A program made the position numbers and the translations under genes. From Toxoplasma gondii ME49 (taxonomy: Eukaryota; Apicomplexa; Conoidasida; Eucoccidiorida; Sarcocystidae), in contig NC_031477.1 in NCBI RefSeq assembly GCF_000006565.2, positions 3,628,043 through 3,692,042 on the forward strand: 64,000 nt of DNA, read 5' to 3'. The notes under the pieces were generated by a model. The model made no database searches. It saw only the letters and a program-made list of their open reading frames with translations, and had not been told where the DNA came from. Of the stretch, positions 36,097-48,600 are shown in pieces. Each line of letters opens with the position of its first letter. Position 1 is the first letter of the stretch.

Positions 36097-38795
36097 TCTG
36101 GGGTCCGTGCAGACTCTCGGCGTGGGGGCGCTGCGGGGCGTCGGCGGTGCTGGTTGATTGCGGATGCAGAGGAAGGACCGGGAAGTCACGAGTACGTGAG
36201 GATGATCAAGGAAGAGGACGCAGGGACAGGCACCGTCGAATTCGCCCTTCAGTACACGCCGTATTACGAGCAGCTGCAAGACGCATTCCAAGCCATTTTG
36301 CACTCGCACGATCATCAGAATCTTCAGCAGTTTCTCGTGCGTCATCCGAGACACGTTGACGCCTTGCTGCAGATGTCTGAGGTCTACCGCATGCGAGGTC
36401 AAAATGAGACTGCGACGGAGCTGACAAAGAAGGCTCTCTGTGTACTTCAAAAGAGCTTCCATCCTGCGTTCTCGCCTTTCACCTACACCGCGGAAGGATT
36501 GCCCCAGGCAAGTCCTCCGCGAGAAGCATACGCGTGCAGGCAGGGTTAGTGCTTCACTGTCTGGGAGTTTGAGTCAGGTGCGCTAGACAGGGGATGCGTA
36601 GAACTGTCGTCTCCTGTTCGACGCTCTTCCTACGATCCAGTCTACTGGTTTGGATCTTGAACGTCTTCGTTTACTGAATCCAAGTTCCCCTGTGTGTTTC
36701 GTGACCATTGTGCTTAGAGCATTCAGTATGTTTTGAGGTACCCGCCACACGCACCGGGTTTTCGTCTGCATGCAGGTTGCCGTCGACACGCTGAATCCGT
36801 TCAACAAGAACATCATCAAGTGCATCGGTCTCTATGGCGCGGCGCTGGCTGATCAAGGGTGTTACAGAACTGCTCTTGAAGTGGCGAAACTCCTGGTGGC
36901 TATGGATCTCCCCAGGGACGCCTTCCACACTTTGCTGCACATTGACTACCTTGCTCTCCGTTCCCGGCAATGGCAGTTCCTCCTGCACTTTTCGCAGTCT
37001 TTCGTGGAGCAGCATCTGGCGTATGTGATTCCCCTCGACCTCCCCTCGGAGCGAGATTCTCAAGGTCGTGAGGAGGCGCAGCAGCCTCGGAAGGACGAAG
37101 ATTTAAAACTCGTAGACCTCGCGTTCATGCTACCGAATTTTGCATTCTCTGTGGCGCTTGCCATCGCCCTCCACGCCAACCAACGTATGTCCAATGGCAT
37201 GAGTCGTGACGAGCACGGTTCTCAGCCTCAGAAGTGATAGGAACACAGCTTCGCTTGGTAGCCTTTGTTTCGTCTGTTGCCAATTGCAGGAGTATGCTCG
37301 GAGGATATCAAGACGGTCACGGCGGATGAACTCCTTGCTGTATGCATGTCTCCCACGGAGAGATACACTGGATATGAGAGCCGAATACACCACCTCCTGT
37401 TGATGCGCGCCGTCCTCCTCTTCCCTGCCTTCGTCCGGAAGTTGCTGCAGAAGATTGCCGTCAACGGATCTCAGAAGGTAGCAGGTAGGCTGCAGCCCAC
37501 TACGTAGTCTTCGCCTCTGCCTTTTTGAGCGAACGCCTTACATGATCTGCGGCATTTGTGGACTGCCAATGTGCGATCAGGCTCCCCGTACCCTTCTGTA
37601 ACCTGGGAAGACCTTCTCTTCTCTGTTCCGTTGTGGGCCAGCTCCAGCTTCGCGCATCACAGGTTTGTCAACAGATTCTAGCAGTGACTGCTTGCCGGTC
37701 CATTCACGGCAGCCTTTGATGAAAAGGTGGTTAAGGAGATGGCTGAACGTTTGAACAAAAACGACCGCACTATCGTGGGCCAAACGTTGCCATCCATACT
37801 CGAGCACAGCCCGCGTCAGGAAACGCAAGAGTCTTCTCGTAATAACGCTGCCAGTTGATGCGGCTAGCATTCGGACATGCCCTTGCTTCGTGTTGTTATG
37901 CTTAACCTGACATCTGGTGCCAGGTACTCCGACATCCTGGTGCTCATCCTCAATTGCTACGTTCAAAAGGCTCACGACGTCTGGCGGGCGGATGCCGTGC
38001 TGCGTTGGCTACATGGCTGCACGGCGCATCTCCGGCATTTGTACAACTCCTCGCCACGTAAGCGTAGTTGCAACTTTTGTAGCGTCCCGTTCAGAGACCA
38101 TGACTTTAGGAGAGACGATTCCTGTGCACCTTGATTTTCCGGTTCAGAGATAAAGGAATTCGCAAAGCGATGGTCTCGCTCTTCCTTCCTCTTCGATGTG
38201 AGCCGGTACAAGGACGTGCGGGTTTCGGAATTCGATCGGATCCCAACGCTTCCGGCGTTTTTAATGGACGCTAATCTGACTGTGGCTGCCGCGGGAGCAA
38301 GGCATCGAAACAGACGAGTGCAGTACGTCTCCATGAACTCTAGTCCTATCATCGTCTTCCTCGAAACTCTTCTCCCGTGGACAGAGCTCGACCAGACGGG
38401 TAAGCATTCAAGCGGATTTTGTTCGTCGACCGCGATGGCATCCGAAACGCTGGTCCACTGAGTGCGCTCCTTGCTGGGGGTGCGAAGACAGCGCATGTCT
38501 AGGGGAAGCATATCTTCTTGTCTGGTGGCGATATGGCTTCGCAACGTGTACTGAAGTGATTGCGTGTGATTTGGTGTCCTTAGGTCTAAGGGCAGAACCA
38601 AGGCATGTTAGCGTCATGGCAAGATCGCTTCTTTCTGCTCTTTGCGAGGTAGCTACCGTTGCTTGGAAGGCAATTCAACGGTTTGGACTTTTTATCAAGG
38701 TCTGGCTCACAAATGCCGGTTCTCGAGATACCGCGCGTGCCCCAGCACGCAGTGATGAGCCCCGAGTGGGGGACGCACCCGCAGTCCAGAATTGA
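34855..38795 (+). CDS. TCF25: TCF25/RQC1-family ribosome quality control protein
   Basis: Seven exons in phase: 34855-35542, 36113-36507, 36776-37184, 37290-37503, 37924-38057, 38148-38399, 38584-38795; 767 residues. The start MSLRQVQKLRETREG matches the basic start typical of the family. Residues 20-200 are acidic and Ser-rich, followed by a Lys-rich KKKRKKKF patch. The TCF25 fold is then recognisable: VELKRIFG, YYEQLQDAFQAI, RHPRHVDALLQMSEVYR, FHPAFSPF, LLHIDYLALRSRQW and MLPNFAFSVALA. These are TPR-like helices. In yeast, Rqc1 belongs to the ribosome quality control complex that recruits Ltn1 to stalled 60S subunits and promotes ubiquitylation of nascent chains; mammalian TCF25 was first described as a transcription factor. 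The intron after 36507 appears to use a GC donor. The donor at 37503 is chosen for phase; an extra exon near 37713 is an alternative. The first intron contains a long GT run next to its acceptor. Confidence 0.87.
35946..35974. repeat. (AT)n microsatellite in intron
   Basis: AT run of about 14 units in the first intron of the TCF25-type gene. Confidence 0.85.
36062..36093. repeat. (GT)n microsatellite near a splice acceptor
   Basis: Sixteen GT units ending about 19 bases before the AG acceptor (36111-36112) of TCF25 exon 2, occupying the place where a polypyrimidine tract is normally found. Confidence 0.95.
36643..36687 (+). repeat. short dispersed repeat, copy A
   Basis: Forty-five bases in TCF25 intron 2 match the stretch 40144-40188 at about 39 of 45 positions by eye, beginning TACTGGTT and ending ATCCAAGTTC. 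See copy B. Confidence 0.7.
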
Positions 38796-40973
38796 TTGTT
38801 GGCAATGCACGACGGACGCGCGGTTCTAGGGCATAAGTGTGTGTGTGGTCGTCAAGAAACAGGTCAAGTTGTGAGAATGTGCTCGCGCTGTCTCACAAAA
38901 TCGTTTGAAAGATTTCGACATATGTGGAGCAGCGTCTTAAAAATAGACGAATTGAACTAAACTGTAAACCCAAGTCCTGGGGTGTTTGTTAATGGTTTCC
39001 TTTTTTTAATTGTTGTGGAGAAGCTGCGTACGGGCTTGAGTTGTATCTGAAATCATTTTTCAATGTAGAGACGGATTTCCCTGGAACAACGTAATTCCAT
39101 ACCCGGCATGTCGTTATACACGATCTGCCCATTGAGAGCAACGGTACCGCATCCAGAGATCTCCGCACCGGGAAGTCTGTTTCGAGAGACGACTGGCGAA
39201 ATCGGGTCTTAATTCCGCTTGAGGGGACCATCTACCTTTCTGCAACATCTTGTCAGTTACATGTGATTGTGGCAATACCGTACTGAACTCACGCGCGACG
39301 GGTCGCAGGAAGTCACACGAACTGCACTGCATACGCCCCGTGCCGTATGCTAACCTAAGAAAAGGATGGGTGTTTTGGGCAAAGGCTGCCAAAAAATGTG
39401 TGGAGTACCAGCCGCAACCTGTCCACATCAACGTTATTTTTAAAGCGTCGTCGCTCAACTGAATGCTGGCGTACCGTTTCCCGGGTCATCGCATTCACAC
39501 TCCTGACAAAAAGTGTAATCTGATCAAAAGCACACAGGAGTACTACACGTTTCCCGCCAGTTCCGCGTCACACACACTGCGTACCGGACACCAGGAAACC
39601 CTGTTCAGTCTGTTGGAAGGCTGACGAAGGTATGAGTTATTCCATTGTTAGCAGTGGAAAAGCGGAAGCTACCCTCACCAGGGGCACATCCTGTGTTCGT
39701 AGCAAGGACGGGGGTGCAGGTGAAAGCAAACACACGATTAAGAAGAAAAATCTGATGGAAGTACCTGTAGCTACGGGAGCACAGCACCTCTGGCACACCT
39801 GGGCAGAAAGCGAATGCCAACTCGTACCGGGTGCTCATCCCAAGAAAAGGTTTACCTCCGGCGTACACATTAAGGCGTTGGAGACCCCAAAAAGTCTACC
39901 CACCAGAGTAACTGTAACGGATACATGAACTAGCTTCATCTTCACCACAGTGCTTGATTCTATAAAGTTTTGTCAGCCCTAGAAAAGACTGACCACCATA
40001 TCACGAGTCTTGTTAGTGCCTGCCTCGCGGAAAATGAGAACCCATACTACCGTCTTACGTTGCATGACCAAGCAAACTGGTGACCTGTACATACACTCGA
40101 ATGTTAATTCGTCAACAGTTCATGACTCGTCAACTAGTTGGAATACTGGTTCAGATCTTGAAGGTCTTTGTTTACCGGATCCAAGTTCTATTGTGTTATC
40201 ATTCTAAAGGGCTCGGAAGGGTCGTGCTCGACGTCAAAGTCGAGCGCAGCTCCGCTGTCAGTTTGATCCTTTTGCGGTTGTTGCCGCTTGCTGTAGTGAT
40301 CTTCTGCAATTTCTTCGAAGTTTGGGTTCTGTTTCCAGTTCGCTTGGCTCAGCGGGGTAGTGGTGCAAGTAACTCGTGCGTTGGCAGCTGCTGCTCGTTT
40401 GGACAATCGGCTACATGTGGCGGACCGGCTCCCGCTGGCGGACGGCTTCGGTAACAACTTGAAGCTCGGAGTGCAGCCGTTTTGCGGACTGTGCCAGACT
40501 TTCCTCAGCAAATGGATCAATGAGCCCAGAATGAGAAATGGTTATTAGGTGCGTGAGGTGGCACATACAGAAAGTGCGAAGATGGCAGACTGGTGCTAGC
40601 GGGACTACCAAAACGTGGATGGTCTAGACCGAAGAATTCGACTTCGCGTGGCAGCTGCGATGTTCTGAATGCATAGATACTGCCGCGCATGCACACGGAC
40701 GGTTCGTTGCAAAGTGACTGAGAGGCGAAGCGTTTACTTTGTTTCGTTTTATTTGTCCGTTAACAAAGGCTCTGGTATCTAACGAAAAGGTTCTGTCTGT
40801 GGAATCGAGGAATTCATTTTCTACAGTATCGACTGCACGACAAGACCAATCTGTCACCAACCGCCTGCTTCAAAGCATAGCCCGTCGCCGAATTCGCGGC
40901 ACATTGGCGTGTTTGTGGCTAAACAGCGGGCTGGCCATCGAAACAATACTCCTTTCTGCCCCAGTCACTGAAA
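38796..40973. other. intergenic between TCF25 and PITHD1 genes
   Basis: About 2.2 kb with no supported exon; open frames are short and without motifs. Holds the TCF25 3' UTR, copy B of the short dispersed repeat, and the promoter and 5' UTR of the PITH-domain gene just before 40974. Base composition is more A+T-rich than around the other genes. Confidence 0.6.
40144..40188 (+). repeat. short dispersed repeat, copy B
   Basis: Diverged partner of 36643-36687 in the same orientation, in non-coding DNA downstream of TCF25. Similarity fades on both sides. It is too short to tell whether it is a remnant of a transposon or a larger ancient duplication. Confidence 0.7.
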
Positions 40974-43319
40974 ATGCCAGGTGTTCATGGGCCACAATGT
41001 GGCTGTGTGCACGAGATCGACCTGAAGGGAGCACAATTCCTCCTGCCGTATATCAACCTCGAGGGTATTCGAGGACTTAACGAGCAGGTACTCTATGCTT
41101 AGGTCCTACACGAGTCGCCGCGCCACGATGAAAAATCTTAACAGTTCATTCCCGTACTGCACAACAAGCAATCGTTTCGTCGCCGCGACACCAGAATGTG
41201 CCGCGCAACTTTCTGTGACTCCGTTCGCCTCTTTCTATGTTCGCCAGCGACCGAACTGCTCGATGCTGTGCCCATCGCGTGTGACTTTTGCAGGTTCAGA
41301 ACTCGGCGAGAACAATTTTCAAGTCGTATGAAGACCGTCTGGATGAGACGAAATTTTGCCGCAGTGAAGAGGACGACCCTGAGCTGGTATGGACTGGCTC
41401 TGTATTTTGGATCACAACGAAGAGTGAATCGAACGAATTATCTCGTCCGATCCCTCTGCGCACCTTTTCTTTCTTAGACACAAATGGAGTCACAGAGCTG
41501 GGCTGTGCATTCCATTCACAGCGTTTTTTACGCTTGTCCTGCATTTGCAGATGATTCACATCCCTTTTAAATCTCCTTGCAAGGTGAGTCTTGTCTCTCG
41601 GTTGTTCGCTCTGTCGCTAGTGGACTCCGAGCCTGACACGCGCGCAGGGTCCGCAGTTCTACACCAGATGTCTTTTGTCTCAAAAGCGGACTTCCATTTT
41701 ATTATGCATGTCCATTCCTAGCTCACTGAGACACAAGTGTTTTCCAACTAGCTGGGCGACCGATTTCGGCATTCACCAGAGTCACGCGCATACGCAAGAA
41801 CCGAATGAGAACTGGCAGTGTTTCTTTGCTATATTTGTTTTTTCCCGTGTACCAGATATCCAGTCTTCACCTCATTGGCGGCGACAATGGGCGTTCCCCG
41901 GCCTCTGTCAAGATTTATGCAGACCAAGAAAACCTTGATTTCAGCACGTACGCCTTCCCCTCTTTCTTCCTCCACTTATCTTCACGGCAAACTGACTGTC
42001 TCCACTTCTTTTGCTCTCCTTTGTCTGTGCACCTGTGGTCCTCATCCCTATCTCGAGTTGAATCTCTAAGCAACTCCGAGACCATTCTCAAAGTATTACG
42101 GAGACTGGTTCTTTCCCTCCGCTTTCGGTTGTTCTTCGTCTTTTGTGCCTCGAGTCTCGTCGTGTTGTTGTCTTCGTCACCTTTCTTCCTCTATTCAGAG
42201 TCCACGATACCCCATGCATTCAAGAAGTGGAATTAGTCACCGACTTCCATGGCGCCGTCGAGTATCCGTTGAAGGTGAGAGCAGGCGGCCAGCGCGCCCA
42301 TTTGCCACTTGATTTGAATCGAATGTCTGTCTAGAAAAATGTTCCTCTGAACTTCGAAGTTTCCTACAGCTTGTGTAGCTTCAAGACGACGCGAACTTTT
42401 AACTGCGACCACGTAGGTAACTCCCTTGAGTTCTCCCTTGTATCTGCCTCGAGGTGCCTATGTAGATATTTCTGTCCCCTATGTTTTTTTTTCTTTGGTT
42501 CACAATTCTGCGGGGTGGTGGACGAGAACTGTGTCAAGTATCTATTCCGGTGCCTGTCTGACTCACAAACCTAAACGCTTCGAGTTTTGGCTTTTTCAGG
42601 TGACAAAGCTCCAGAATGTGACGTGTCTCACGCTCTTCTTCCCTCAAAACATGGGGGGCGATTTCCTTGAGCTCTTCTACATCGGTGAGACCGTCGTTCT
42701 GGTTTTCCAAATGTCAAATCGTGCTTCCCTCTTATTACTGCCCTCCGAGTTCTGTTTAAGCGCCTGCTCTTTGTGCATGTACGCATATATATTAAATGTA
42801 TGGATAGTGGTTCTCTGCTTCTTTTTCGCTAGCTGCGCCTACCCCTGCGTGTACTTCGATTTGTATGGTCTTCCAGGGATTTTCCAATCCATCCACATTT
42901 TCCCCTCGTTTCACCGTAGCTTTAGTGTTCTCGAGGTGACGATCGTCGACGCGAAAATCGGTCATCGCATTTCTCCCCTCGTTTTCACATCTTTCTTTCT
43001 TCATGGCGCACACACACTTCTCTTGCTTTTCTATGTCTTTCTTCGTGTTTTCAGGCCTCCGCGGGGAGGGTTCGAACTACCAACGACGAGCGGTCGTCAC
43101 GGTAAACGAAAAAATAATTTTTTCTCGACTTTCTAAAGGACCTCTTCAAGTCTGGGTGTGTGAACAGCCAATTATCTCTGCCTCTGCTCTCAGTGCTTTT
43201 GTCTTTCTGCTTTCTCCAATATTCTTCCTCAGGTTTACGAAGCGAACGCAAACCCTGCAGACCACGAAGTGGCCAGTGAACACGGAGTTCAGGCCACAGC
43301 TTTGGAAGAAGGAAATTGA
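40974..43319 (+). CDS. PITHD1: PITH-domain protein, PITHD1 type
   Basis: Eight small exons in phase: 40974-41087, 41294-41386, 41551-41583, 41856-41947, 42199-42274, 42600-42684, 43055-43101, 43233-43319; 208 residues, close to the usual length of about 210. The first exon starts CGCVHEIDLKG after a short MPGVHGPQ and contains LLPYINLEGIRGLNE. Later exons give YEDRLDETKFCRSEEDD, IHIPFKSPCKI, HLIGGDNGRSPASVKIYADQ, ENLDF, VEYPLKVTKLQNV and LFFPQNM followed by FYIGLRGEG. This order is the full PITH beta-sandwich. The same domain is the C-terminal part of thioredoxin-like TXNL1, which binds the 26S proteasome, but no thioredoxin domain is present here, so it is the stand-alone PITHD1 form. Human PITHD1 has been tied to proteasome regulation and RUNX1 expression; the role in this parasite is unknown. 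Confidence 0.93.
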
Positions 43320-43639
43320 AAAGGAGTTGGGATGCGTGAACGACACCACGAGGGAAGGACAGACTCGCTTTTGACAGCAAACATACTGGAGAAACATGAC
43401 AGGGAACCGTCTGCTTCTCTCAGAGAAGGGCAAAAAGATGCATTCAAGGAGAGAACAGCAACAGAGCAAACGCAACTTTCGCATTCCAAAAAAGGCCCTC
43501 GTGCCATCATTCCCTCGAGAGGTTCAAACGGGGTGTTTTCACGATATATGCTTTAAGTTTTGTTCTAAAAAAACATGAATCCTCCAGGGGTCTCCCCGTC
43601 ACCACATCCGACGTCGTCGTATTGATGAAATCCATATAC

Positions 43640-43675
<36 letters not shown>

Positions 43676-43694
43676 GTATGTATGCAAGCGTGTA

Positions 43695-43728
<34 letters not shown>

Positions 43729-45653
43729 TATTTGTATATGTATTTCAATGTGGATGCGCATGTATGTCTACGCCCGATTGGTGGATGTCTTTTGTGTGCG
43801 GCATGTGATCGTGCAGAGAATATTGGTCATCTTCGTTTCTCTGTGTCGATCGTTATCAGACCCAAGGCATGCATTTGGATGCCGGTGTCCTCTACTCTGT
43901 GGAACGGCATTTCGGTGCCTGCCGAGCGCTTTAGAGAGATGAATTGTGAGGCTGTATTTTCAGAGGCCCTCTGCTTCCTTGGGCTTGCGTCGCGGTGGCG
44001 TGTGGCGGGGTAGAAGTTCGACTTTTTCTGTTCGTGTTTAAATGCGTGCGCGTTTCTCTGCGACGTTGGGCTTGTTTTTTCCAATCACGCGTTCCCCGCT
44101 GGCTCGGAGCACGATCTGTTCCGGTTTTGCACAACATGGAACGGTGACAGGTCTCAGTATTTCTTCCCGACGACAGTCGCGTCCACACCAAACGCGAAGG
44201 CCTTTCTGCTGAGGTGTGCATCCAGATACAGGCAGATAGATGTCAGCGGCATCCTTGGACACTCTGTGCATCTGCAGCTGAGAAAAGCATGCCGGCTGCA
44301 GGTGCATGCACACATATACTTTGTTGTTTCCGTGGTTCAGCCATCTGGACACACACACTTTCCTCTATGATGCATATATCCCATCAACTGTCGTGAGCAA
44401 TTCTCTCATGACTTAGGTCACACATGCACAGGCACATACGGCTTTGAGTGTGCATTCAAGGAAGTGTACAGGCGACCGGATGGGTAGACAGAGGCGTGAG
44501 TCCACACGCTGAGATCGTCGGATATAGATATCGATACACAGATATGTGGGGGCAGAAAGTCGATTTGGTGACGTGACGATGGCTACATCCATGCATGGCG
44601 CGAATGGCACGAGGTTCGCAGCATCTTTCGGCGTTGACTGTGCGATCTGAGGTGTCTACGCTCGCGTTTCGACTTCAGAAAGAGGCTTCACAGACGTCGG
44701 TTTGCCGGCTCCTCACACGTCCTTCCCTTCCATGGGAGAAGAGTGAGACCCTCTCCAGTGTCAGGAAATACTTTCTTCTCTTGCGATTGCCAAGTGCCTC
44801 AGAAGATCCGTTTTACACAAATCGGAAACACAGACATGAAGATAACTCACTGACTCGAGTCTTGCAAGCGGGTCACATTACCATTCAAGGCCACCCACAC
44901 CATGATGTCGACGGGCCTCCCGCATGCATGCAATCATTTATTTTGACATCCATTCACGTGCAGGGCCGGACGGCTGCGCCCTCAGATTAAACAAAGACGA
45001 AAGTGCCAACTTACACAAATAAGCAAAATAGGATCGTCTCAGTTCTGCATTCAGTGCAGACACGTTTTGTATTTTTCAGAGACTTTGTTGTACACTTATG
45101 TTTTTCCAAGAGTGCAAGCGTCGGGAGATATGGAACGAAGCGTACGGGAGTATGTGGTTGCTCGACCCTGTCTCTTTCCACGTGTGTTTGTCGCCGAACG
45201 TTTCGTCAGCTCTCGACCCACACCACAAGAAAGTACATGTCTTCGTCACCATTTTCAGATTTCCGGATTTCATCTCCAAATTGAAATTTTTGAAGCGAAG
45301 GCTCCTACTGAGACTCATGCCGAGAAGATTTGAGTTCCCCCAAGTCCCGAAACATCGTCTCTTTTTCCCCTCCCTGTGCCTCCACTCACTGCCGTGAGAT
45401 ATAAAAAACACGGTCTCAACTACAGCGAAACGTTTTCACGCCTCTCTTACATTTCTGCAAAAGCCTTCTGCAGAGAACTCTCCGTCTTTTCGCGAGTTTC
45501 TCTCCTTCAGTACCGTGGAAGGCCCTGTCCCCTGTAACTCCCAGGTCCGCCTCTTCTCCCGTTCCCTTCGTAGCCATATCCTCGTCCATACACTTGATCT
45601 TGTAAGGTGAGAGGTCGATCGCTCGGCGGCCAGGCTCGCTCTTGAGAATCGCC
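43320..45653. other. convergent intergenic region
   Basis: The PITHD1 gene (plus) and the hnRNP U-like gene (minus) end toward each other here, so both 3' UTRs and terminators lie within it. No exon is supported. TGCATGCA palindromes occur near 44589 and 44925. Confidence 0.6.
43637..43742. repeat. (AT)n and TATG microsatellites
   Basis: Three runs of AT and TATGTA units interrupted by TTTGTGTATGTATGCAAGC, about 320 bases past the PITHD1 stop codon. Confidence 0.85.
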
Positions 45654-48600
45654 TTACCAACCGTTCGCACCCGAATTTCCTCGAAAAGAGTCCCCGTAGT
45701 TCTGCGGGCCTCCACGCCCATACCCCTGGGGGCCTCCACGCCCATACCCCTGCGGGTCCCCATGCCCATACCCCTGCGGGCCTCCGCGCCCATACCCCTG
45801 GGGGCCTCCACGCCCATACCCCTGAGGGCCTCCATGCCCATACCCCTGGGGGCCTCCATGCCCATACCCCTGGGGGCCTCCATACCCCTGCGGGTCTCCA
45901 TGCCCATACCCCTGGGGGCCGTAGTCGTGGCGTTGTCTCTTCCCGTCGTACCCCTGGAAATCTCTCTGGCACTCAACGCGGCGAGCCGGGCCTCCCTGGT
46001 AGTTGTCTCCCCAAGAAGAATGAGAGAACTGGGGACCTGACGCCCACCCTTCGCCGCCTCCGGACCAATCGGCTTGCGACGGCGGACAGCGCCTCGAGTC
46101 GTACGGACCGCAGTCGTCGCGCTGTCGCTTCGCGTTCCGGAAATCCTTCTCGCCTGCAAACTCTCCCTGTCGACTCTCCATGTGCGGTTTCGGTTGGTTG
46201 CCGCTCTACACAAAAACGGTGCAGAAATGGATCCAGCCAGAAGTTATACAGATAGAAAAAAAGGGATTTCTGGACAGAGAAATATATATATATATATATA
46301 TGCAGATGTACAGGCATGTAGATGTATGCGGCTGTATACGCATGGACATGCAGATATAGATTTCATTTTCTTCTACTCATATAGATACATATATATATAA
46401 ATATATATGTATACTATGACTAGAAGAAAAGGCTGTGAGTGGAACGAGACGTGAAAACGTTTACGAAAGCTGGGCAGACGTCGGGACGGATGCAGAGCAA
46501 TCGAGCAGAGAGAGGCGACGCGTTTCGTTGAGAACATGTGTGTTGGAAATTCTAACCCGCAGACGTTGAACGCCCTCTAGACAAACATGTCTGCACCATT
46601 CTATCGACCACTTTCTACCTATACACACACAGATCCTATATACACAGACATCTATATCTGTACATAAATAAAAACATATATATATATATATATATATATT
46701 TCATATATATATTTCATATATACATTTGTGTGTGTGTGAGAAGCTGAACAACGCAGAACCGCATGCAGAGAAGCGACGAAGCGCATGCAGCGGGGGTGAG
46801 CTTACCGCACGCGGATTTTCGCGTTTGAAGCGTCTGCCTTCTTCGTTCATTCGCCGGACCTCCTGGCGACTGTCTTGCTCGGGCATCTCAGGAAACTCGA
46901 TCTCAGTGAATCCGTCGTCGTAGGCAGGCAGCGAGAAGGCGGCCTGGAAAAAACCGATCCACGAGGAAGCCTCAGAGAAATCAAGTGTGCAGAAAGCGAG
47001 GACCACGCGCCTTCCAAAACGCATAACAACCGCGAGAAAGAAGTGGAAATCGAGCTGCTACTCAAAGTTTCAAAAGCGACCACCTATACATACGACAACT
47101 ATATACCTCCACGTACAAACGTGTATAGTTGACATATGTTTATATTTTCAATCATGTGCACATAGACATATATAAAAAACATTATATATGCAGATGTATA
47201 TCTCTATATATACAGAGGTCACACTGATGTGAAGGGGTCGACAGAGATAGGCCGGTCTCTTTTTCCGAGGAAGAAAAATTCACATTCACTGCATCCAGAA
47301 GAGCCGCAAAAAGACGAACCAGAGAAGATGAGAAACACCTAACTTTCTATGGACTGCTATTGAACGGGGTCAAATTCCGTGGGATTTCACCAGATATGTA
47401 ACTGAAAATGACTTCTCTTTGAGTGTCTCACTTTCATATCCATAACTGCCGAAACTGGTACGAATTTTCCTTCCTCGCGTTCGCGCTTCGCCGTGCGTTG
47501 CTGCAGAGTTCTCTCGTCTGTCACGATTGTCACAGCTCTTCTCACTCCCCACTCTGCAAAAGACGAAAAAAGATACTTCGATACGAGCGAGTTTCAGACA
47601 ACCACTCTTTCGTAGAACACTCCTACTGGGTAAGATACCGAATGCTACGCACTCTCCTGAACGCCTTGGTTGAAAACTCCACTTACCAAGCTCTTCCCTC
47701 TCACACACCCCGCAACCAAGTATTTGAGTCTCCAAAACGCATAAAATATCAAGATGTGCATATATATATATATATATTTCCTGATGTAGACTCACACATA
47801 TATCCACCTGTACACGCATATTTACGCATATATGTATATATGTACGTACACACATATATATATATATATATAATATATATATATATATATTTGAGAGACA
47901 GGTTCTTTCGCCGTAGAGGCGGTGCTGACCTCGGAAAGGTTGCACTTTGCGTCTGCGGGCATTTTTGAAGACGTTCGTCTGGTCGATGATGACATTTCTG
48001 GGGACCGCTCCGGAGCTCGCACGTTCGATCAAGGTGTTGAACACGGACGTAGCTGTCGTCATGAGTTCTTCCCATCTTTCTGCGTAGTTACTTTGTCTCT
48101 TTACACCCATGACGCGCATCTGGTCGATCACGGCGTTTGTGCCGAGCAGAACGAAGCTCTTTCGCGGATTCGCGCGACAGTGCTGCTCTGCCCAGAACGT
48201 CTTTCCGCATGCAGGAACGCCCACCATCATGATGAATTCACAGTCCTTTGGACTCGCAGGATGCTCCACCAGGTTCGCCATCAAGTCCTGGAGATAGGAA
48301 GAAACAGAGACCCTCACTGAGGCAGGGAGACAAGCAAGCTGGCGACGAGAGAACTGACGAGAAGAGAGCTGGCGAGAACAGGGAGAGCAGAATATGAGGA
48401 GGAAGGAAAAAGAAGATCGAAAGAGAAAGAGAGAAAGAACCTGAGGAAGGGAGACGAAGCGCGAAAACACAGTGAAGTCACACGGAAGAAGCCGAGCAAA
48501 GCCGAGAACGCAGAAGAAGAGACGACCGACGCAGAGAGAATTGCATCTCGTCTGCTGCAAAGGACGAACGCAAGCATCACGTCACTTTTTCTTGTGTTCC

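Noticed and set aside
37713..37860. Extra TCF25 exon starting near 37713 (open frame with FDEKVVKEMAERL)
   Set aside because: It joins the upstream exon in phase only with the donor at 37484, and no good donor returns to the next exon in phase; the direct join 37503 to 37924 is phase-consistent. It remains an alternative.
38796..40973. Search for nuclear copies of mitochondrial genes (REP-type fragments) in A+T-richer DNA
   Set aside because: No cytochrome b or cox motif could be recognised in any frame; a BLAST search would be needed to exclude short fragments.
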